Origin: CANCDA01 sp043757205
GTDB taxonomy: Bacteria; Pseudomonadota; Gammaproteobacteria; Burkholderiales; Burkholderiaceae_C
Reading direction: 5' to 3'
DNA: 17,547 nt
Assembly (NCBI GenBank): GCA_043757205.1
Contig: JAYVPU010000240.1
Coordinates: 1-17,547, forward strand
The number at the start of each line of letters is the position of its first letter. The first letter of the stretch is position 1. Of the stretch, positions 13,761 through 17,547 are shown piece by piece. The position numbers and the translations under genes are program-made. The notes beneath the pieces were generated by a model. It saw only the letters and a program-made list of their open reading frames with translations, searched no databases and had not been told where the DNA came from.

Positions 13761-16044
13761 TGCGGGGGTTTTTGCGTTCTTTGACATCGTCCATATCTTG
13801 GTCGATATTGCGGGCTTGCGCTTGGTACAGGTTGTAGTAAGCGCCCTGGCGCTCCATCAGCACATCATGCGTGCCTTCTTCCACCACTTGACCTCGATCC
13901 AGCACCACCAGTCGGTCGGCACGGTGCAAGGTGGACAGGCGGTGGGCAATGGCGATGGTGGTGCGGCCTTTGACGAGGTTCTCCAGCGCTTTTTGGATTT
14001 CTTTCTCGGTCTCGGAGTCCACCGACGCGGTGGCCTCGTCCAAAATCAAAATGCGCGGGTCGATCAGCAGCGCACGCGCAATCGAGATGCGCTGGCGCTC
14101 ACCACCCGACAAGCCTTGGCCGCGCTCGCCCACCATCGAGTCGTAGGCCTGTGGCATGCGCAGGATAAACTCGTGCGCATGGGCGGCACGGGCTGCGGCC
14201 ATGATGGCTTCACGGCTGGCATCGGGTTGACCGTAGGCGATGTTTTCGGCAATCGTGCCGAAGAACAAAAATGGCTCTTGCAACACCAGCCCAATGTTGC
14301 GCCGGTAGTCGGCAATCGGGAACGAGCGAATGTCCACTCCGTCCACGCGGATGGATCCCTCCGTCACGTCATAAAAGCGACAAATCAAATTGACCAGCGT
14401 GCTTTTACCCGAGCCGCTGTGGCCCACCAGGCCAATCATCTGGCCGGGCTCGATGTTCAGGTTGATGCCTCGGTTGACCTCGCGGTTGCCGTAGCGAAAG
14501 CCCACATCGCGCACCTCAATGCGGCCCTCTACCTTGCCCAGTTTGACGGGTTTGGTGGGCTCGGGCACGCTGGAGACGTGGTCCAGAATGTCAAAAATTC
14601 GCTTGGCGGCCGAGGCTGATTTCTCTGTCCACGAAACGATGCGGCTCATGGAATCGAGTCGCCCATAAAAACGGCTGATGTAGGCCAGAAAGGCCGTGAG
14701 CACGCCCACGCTGATGTCGCCCTTGGAAATCAGCCAGACCCCAAACGCCCACACCACCAACAAACCCACTTCGGTGAGGAAGGAAATGCTGGGCGAGAAC
14801 AGCGACCAGATTTTATTGATGCGGTCGTTGACGATCAGGTTGTGACGGTTGGCCTCCTTGAAGCGGGCCGACTCGCGACGCTCCTGCGCAAACGCCTTGA
14901 CCACGCGCACGCCGGGGATGGTGTCGGCCAGCACACTGGTGACTTCAGACCAGACCCGGTCGATCTTCTCAAACCCGGTTTGCAGGCGAAAGCGCACGGC
15001 GTGGATCATCCACACAATGAAAGGCAGCGGCACCAGGGTGACCAGCGCCAACCAAGGGTTGATGGAGAACAGAATGGCCGCGGTCATGATCAACATCAGC
15101 ACGTCGGTGGCGAAGTCCAGCAGGTGCAAAGACAAAAACACGCAGATGCGGTCACTTTCGCTGCCAATGCGCGACATCAAATCGCCGGTTCGTTTGCCGC
15201 CAAAATATTCCAAAGAAAGGTGCAGCATGTGGTCGTAGGTGGCGGTGCGCAAATCAGCCCCAATGCGCTCCGACACCAAGGCCAGAATATAGGTCTTGGC
15301 CCAGGTCAGCCCCCAAGCCACCAGGGCCGAACCAAACAGACCCGAGAGGTACAGGGCCACCAGGGCGGGATCAATTTTCTGACCGTTTTGGTAGGGGATC
15401 AGCACCTCGTCCATCAAGGGCATGGTGAGGTAAGGGGCCACCAAACTGGCCGCCGTGCCCAGCAGGGTGAGCACAAAGCCAGCCAGCAACTGGCCTTTGT
15501 AGGGGCGGGCAAAACGCCACAGTCGCAGCAAATTTCCCGTGGAGGGCGGCGTGTGCAGCACCTTGGCACACACTGGGCACTCATCTTCATCCGGCTCCAG
15601 CGGTGCTTTGCAACTGGGGCAAAAAAGGCCTTGTGCCAACACCACCGGTTGGCCGCTGATGTGGCTGGTCGAATGCAGCCGGAACTGCTCCAACAGGCGG
15701 ATGGCAAACAGGTTTTGACCCAGCGTAAAGCGCCAACTGGCCAACAAGCTCTGGGTATCGCGCAACTCCAGGTGGCCCACACCCGCGTGGTCGTGGTGCA
15801 GCAAGACCATTTCAGCCTGGAATCCCCAGGCGCGCCAAGTGCTCTCGCCGGGTGCGCGGCTGAGCAAGCGACGATCTGTGACCACGACCAGCCCTTTGAG
15901 AAATCTAAGTTTTCCGTCGAGGTCAACCTCCAACACGGCTTGAACGTTTTCCAAGGGCTCGAGCTGTGTTTGAATCTCCGGGTGCCAATCGGTCGGAATA
16001 TCGTTGAGAATTGAGCTCTCAGGCACTGCGATTGCGTTATTCAT
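13729..16044 (-). CDS. ABC exporter with N-terminal PH-like region and zinc ribbon, probably cyanophycin-associated
   Basis: From the ATG at 16044 this is 771 residues, a fused half-transporter about 180 residues longer than a usual one. Residues 15-125 form a strand-rich region with FLKGLVVVTDRRLLSR, which I read as PH-like. Residues 142-159 are a zinc ribbon (CPSC and CPVC). Residues 180-465 are the six-helix exporter membrane domain, and about 500-750 the ATPase, with Walker A GHSGSGKST (541-549), Q-loop Gln589, signature LSGGE (645-649), Walker B ILILDEA (Asp669-Glu670) and switch His701. All ATPase residues are intact, so it should be an active homodimeric exporter. The substrate is unknown; the divergent cphA and downstream DUF1854 suggest a link to cyanophycin. 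A start at 16089 is possible but would overlap the cphA start codon; a promoter-like pair upstream supports 16044. Confidence 0.9.
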   Translation of the reverse strand: MNNAIAVPESSILNDIPTDWHPEIQTQLEPLENVQAVLEVDLDGKLRFLKGLVVVTDRRLLSRAPGESTWRAWGFQAEMVLLHHDHAGVGHLELRDTQSLLASWRFTLGQNLFAIRLLEQFRLHSTSHISGQPVVLAQGLFCPSCKAPLEPDEDECPVCAKVLHTPPSTGNLLRLWRFARPYKGQLLAGFVLTLLGTAASLVAPYLTMPLMDEVLIPYQNGQKIDPALVALYLSGLFGSALVAWGLTWAKTYILALVSERIGADLRTATYDHMLHLSLEYFGGKRTGDLMSRIGSESDRICVFLSLHLLDFATDVLMLIMTAAILFSINPWLALVTLVPLPFIVWMIHAVRFRLQTGFEKIDRVWSEVTSVLADTIPGVRVVKAFAQERRESARFKEANRHNLIVNDRINKIWSLFSPSISFLTEVGLLVVWAFGVWLISKGDISVGVLTAFLAYISRFYGRLDSMSRIVSWTEKSASAAKRIFDILDHVSSVPEPTKPVKLGKVEGRIEVRDVGFRYGNREVNRGINLNIEPGQMIGLVGHSGSGKSTLVNLICRFYDVTEGSIRVDGVDIRSFPIADYRRNIGLVLQEPFLFFGTIAENIAYGQPDASREAIMAAARAAHAHEFILRMPQAYDSMVGERGQGLSGGERQRISIARALLIDPRILILDEATASVDSETEKEIQKALENLVKGRTTIAIAHRLSTLHRADRLVVLDRGQVVEEGTHDVLMERQGAYYNLYQAQARNIDQDMDDVKERKNPRNEHSHDTRGI

Positions 16045-16067
16045 GAAGTCCAGAGGATTCGGTTCGG

Positions 16068-16108
16068 GGTCAGACCTGTTTAGAGACATGACAAAGAAAA
16101 ATATTCAA
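16068..16108 (-). promoter_or_regulatory. Putative promoter of the ABC-exporter operon with GGTCAGACC palindrome at the start site
   Basis: On the minus strand TTGAAT (16103-16108) and TCTAAA (16079-16084) are 18 bases apart and resemble -35 and -10 boxes. Transcription would start near 16072, inside the 9-base palindrome GGTC-A-GACC (16068-16076), leaving about 28 bases before the ATG at 16044. A palindrome over the start site is a typical repressor position. The -35 box falls inside the first codons of cphA. No comparable promoter is clear for cphA itself. Confidence 0.35.
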
Positions 16109-17547
16109 TTCCTGCGGGTAACTTACCTGCCTGGCCCCAACATCTGGACCTACCGCTCTGTGATTGAGGCTTGGGTGGACATTGGGAATCTGGAAGATCA
16201 TCCCTCCAACACCATCCCCGGATTTTACGAGCGTTTAACGGCGCTGTTGCCGAGCTTGGCCGAACACCGCTGCGGCGTGGGCGCGCCCGGCGGTTTTCTA
16301 GAGCGTTTGCGCGATGGCACCTGGGCCGCTCATATTCTGGAGCACGTGGTATTGGAGCTGCAAAGCCTGGCGGGTATGCCCACCGGTTTTGGCAAAGCCC
16401 GCGAGACGCACCAACGTGGGGTTTACAAGGTGGCTTTTCGCACCCGTGAAGAGCAGGTAGGCCGTGCGGCGCTTGATGCCGGTCGGGTGCTGCTGCTGGA
16501 CGCGATGGAAGATCGCCCGCATGACGTTGCGGACACCGTGGCCCGCTTGCGTGAGTTGGTGGACACGCGCTGCCTGGGCCCGAGCACCGCGCACATTGTG
16601 GAAGCCGCCACCGAGCGCCGCATTCCCCACATTCGCCTGACCGACGGCAACTTGGTGCAACTGGGCCACGGCATCAACCAGCGCCGCATCTGGACGGCCG
16701 TGACCGACCAGACCAGCGCCATCTCCGAATCTATCGCCAGCGACAAACACCTGACCAAAAGCCTGCTGCAATCGTGCGGCGTGCCTGTGCCCGAGGGCGA
16801 GGAAGTGGGCAGTGCCGCCCAGGCCTGGGAAACAGCGCAAGACATCGGCTTGCCGGTCGTCGTCAAACCCACCGACGCCAACCACGGCCGAGGCGTCTTC
16901 ACCGATCTGTCCACCCAGGCCGATATCGAGCAAGCCTATGCAGCGGCGCGAGAAGAAGGCAGCGGCGTTCTGGTTGAAAAATTCATTCGAGGCAACGCCC
17001 ACCGTCTGCTGGTGGTGGGCCGCAAAGTAGTGGCTGCTACGCGCGGCAAGACCTTGACCGTCACCGGTGATGGGGTGCATAGCGTGCGCCAACTGATTGA
17101 AGCCCAAATCAACAGCGACCCGCGTTGCGGCAGCGAGGAAGCGTTCCCGCTCGAGCCCGTCATCCTTGAAAACGAGCCCGTCACGCAACTGGAGTTGAGC
17201 CGACAAGGCTTGAGCCCTGATTCGATCCCGGCAGCCGATCAGCTTGTGCTGATCAAACGCAATGGGGACCTGGCCTACGACGTGACCGACCAGGTTCACC
17301 CCGAGGTGGCCGCTGCAGCCGCATTGGCGGCCCGAGTGGTCGGGCTGGACATTGCCGGGATTGACCTGGTGGTTGAGGACATTTCACGCCCCCTCAAGTC
17401 GCAGGGTGGTGCCATCATCGAGGTCAATGCCGGACCAGGCCTGCTCATGCACCTCAAGCCTGCCGAGGGCCAGCCGCGACCCGTGGGCGCGGCGATTGTC
17501 GAACACCTGTTTCCCGACGCGAGCGAAGGACGCATCCCTGTGGTGGG
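16088..17547 (+). CDS. cphA: Cyanophycin synthetase, N-terminal part (cut by window end)
   Basis: An open frame of 486 codons running off the window with no stop. It matches cyanophycin synthetase, which builds the aspartate-backbone, arginine-branched storage polymer with ATP. The start MTKKNIQFLRVTYLPGPNIW has the LRGPN-like motif that opens the family. The N-terminal domain (to about 160) includes GTWAAHILEHVVLELQSLAG; LGPSTAHIVEAATERRIP follows. The ATP-grasp domain (about 200-475) shows KHLTKSLLQSCGVPVPEG, the ATP-binding Lys260 in VVVKPTDANHGRGVF, VEKFIRGNAHRLLVV, and the metal-binding Glu445 and Asn447 in AIIEVNAGPGLLMHLKP. The C-terminal Mur-ligase-like domain that adds arginine lies outside. 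The opening resembles the second type of synthetase (CphA') found beside canonical cphA in Burkholderiales, but this cannot be settled here. Upstream bases show only a weak ribosome site. Confidence 0.92.
   Translation, partial: MTKKNIQFLRVTYLPGPNIWTYRSVIEAWVDIGNLEDHPSNTIPGFYERLTALLPSLAEHRCGVGAPGGFLERLRDGTWAAHILEHVVLELQSLAGMPTGFGKARETHQRGVYKVAFRTREEQVGRAALDAGRVLLLDAMEDRPHDVADTVARLRELVDTRCLGPSTAHIVEAATERRIPHIRLTDGNLVQLGHGINQRRIWTAVTDQTSAISESIASDKHLTKSLLQSCGVPVPEGEEVGSAAQAWETAQDIGLPVVVKPTDANHGRGVFTDLSTQADIEQAYAAAREEGSGVLVEKFIRGNAHRLLVVGRKVVAATRGKTLTVTGDGVHSVRQLIEAQINSDPRCGSEEAFPLEPVILENEPVTQLELSRQGLSPDSIPAADQLVLIKRNGDLAYDVTDQVHPEVAAAAALAARVVGLDIAGIDLVVEDISRPLKSQGGAIIEVNAGPGLLMHLKPAEGQPRPVGAAIVEHLFPDASEGRIPVV

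Noticed and set aside
13255..14619. Long plus-strand open frame (454 codons) opposite nadC, DUF1854 and the ABC exporter
   Set aside because: It is antisense to well-supported genes, is rich in Gln, His, Gly and Arg as expected from reading GC-rich coding DNA backwards, and shows no family motif.
14842..16014. Long plus-strand open frame (390 codons) opposite the ABC exporter
   Set aside because: Composition (very high His, Gln and Gly) is that of a shadow frame; the opposite strand carries intact ATPase and zinc-ribbon motifs.
16298..17299. Minus-strand open frame (333 codons) opposite cphA
   Set aside because: Antisense to the cyanophycin synthetase frame, which is continuous and has all ATP-grasp motifs; no recognisable protein features.

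Overview
The window looks like a piece of a betaproteobacterial chromosome, most likely Comamonadaceae (Rhodoferax/Polaromonas-like). The reasons are the high GC, a DUF3460 gene next to scpA, the form of the pantothenate enzymes, an orphan Bug-type solute receptor, and an intergenic repeat that resembles one I recall from that family. No tRNA, rRNA, CRISPR array, insertion sequence or phage gene is visible. No gap between genes exceeds about 115 bases, so coding density is very high.

Left part (81-2236): a short membrane protein with only the beginning of a PAS domain lies on the minus strand, divergent from a complete SulP-family anion transporter with a C-terminal STAS domain. Plus-strand block (2283-8318): DUF3460, scpA (condensin kleisin), nadB, panD, bioB, panB and panC. 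From scpA on, genes are 20-32 bases apart or overlap, so this is probably one operon. It makes chromosome-segregation and cofactor (NAD, CoA, biotin) proteins, and the two adjacent genes nadB and panD both consume L-aspartate.

Minus-strand block (16044 down to 8355): eight genes read in one direction. They are an unusual ABC exporter (N-terminal PH-like region plus zinc ribbon), DUF1854, nadC, nadA, an intradiol ring-cleavage dioxygenase, a small two-helix channel-like protein, DUF3237, and a Bug-type periplasmic receptor. Several junctions are overlapping or 1-base junctions (ABC/DUF1854, nadA/dioxygenase, dioxygenase/channel), suggesting translational coupling. The block meets panC tail to tail near 8318-8355 with no convincing terminator.

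Right edge (16088-17547): the 5' part of a cyanophycin synthetase gene, cut by the window end and divergent from the ABC exporter. cphA plus the zinc-ribbon ABC exporter plus DUF1854 form what I recognise as a cyanophycin-associated set whose transporter and DUF1854 functions are, to my knowledge, not established. It is the best candidate for a poorly described system here. Metabolically, much of the window converges on L-aspartate: NadB/NadA/NadC make NAD from it, PanD makes beta-alanine from it for PanC, and CphA polymerises it with arginine as a storage polymer.
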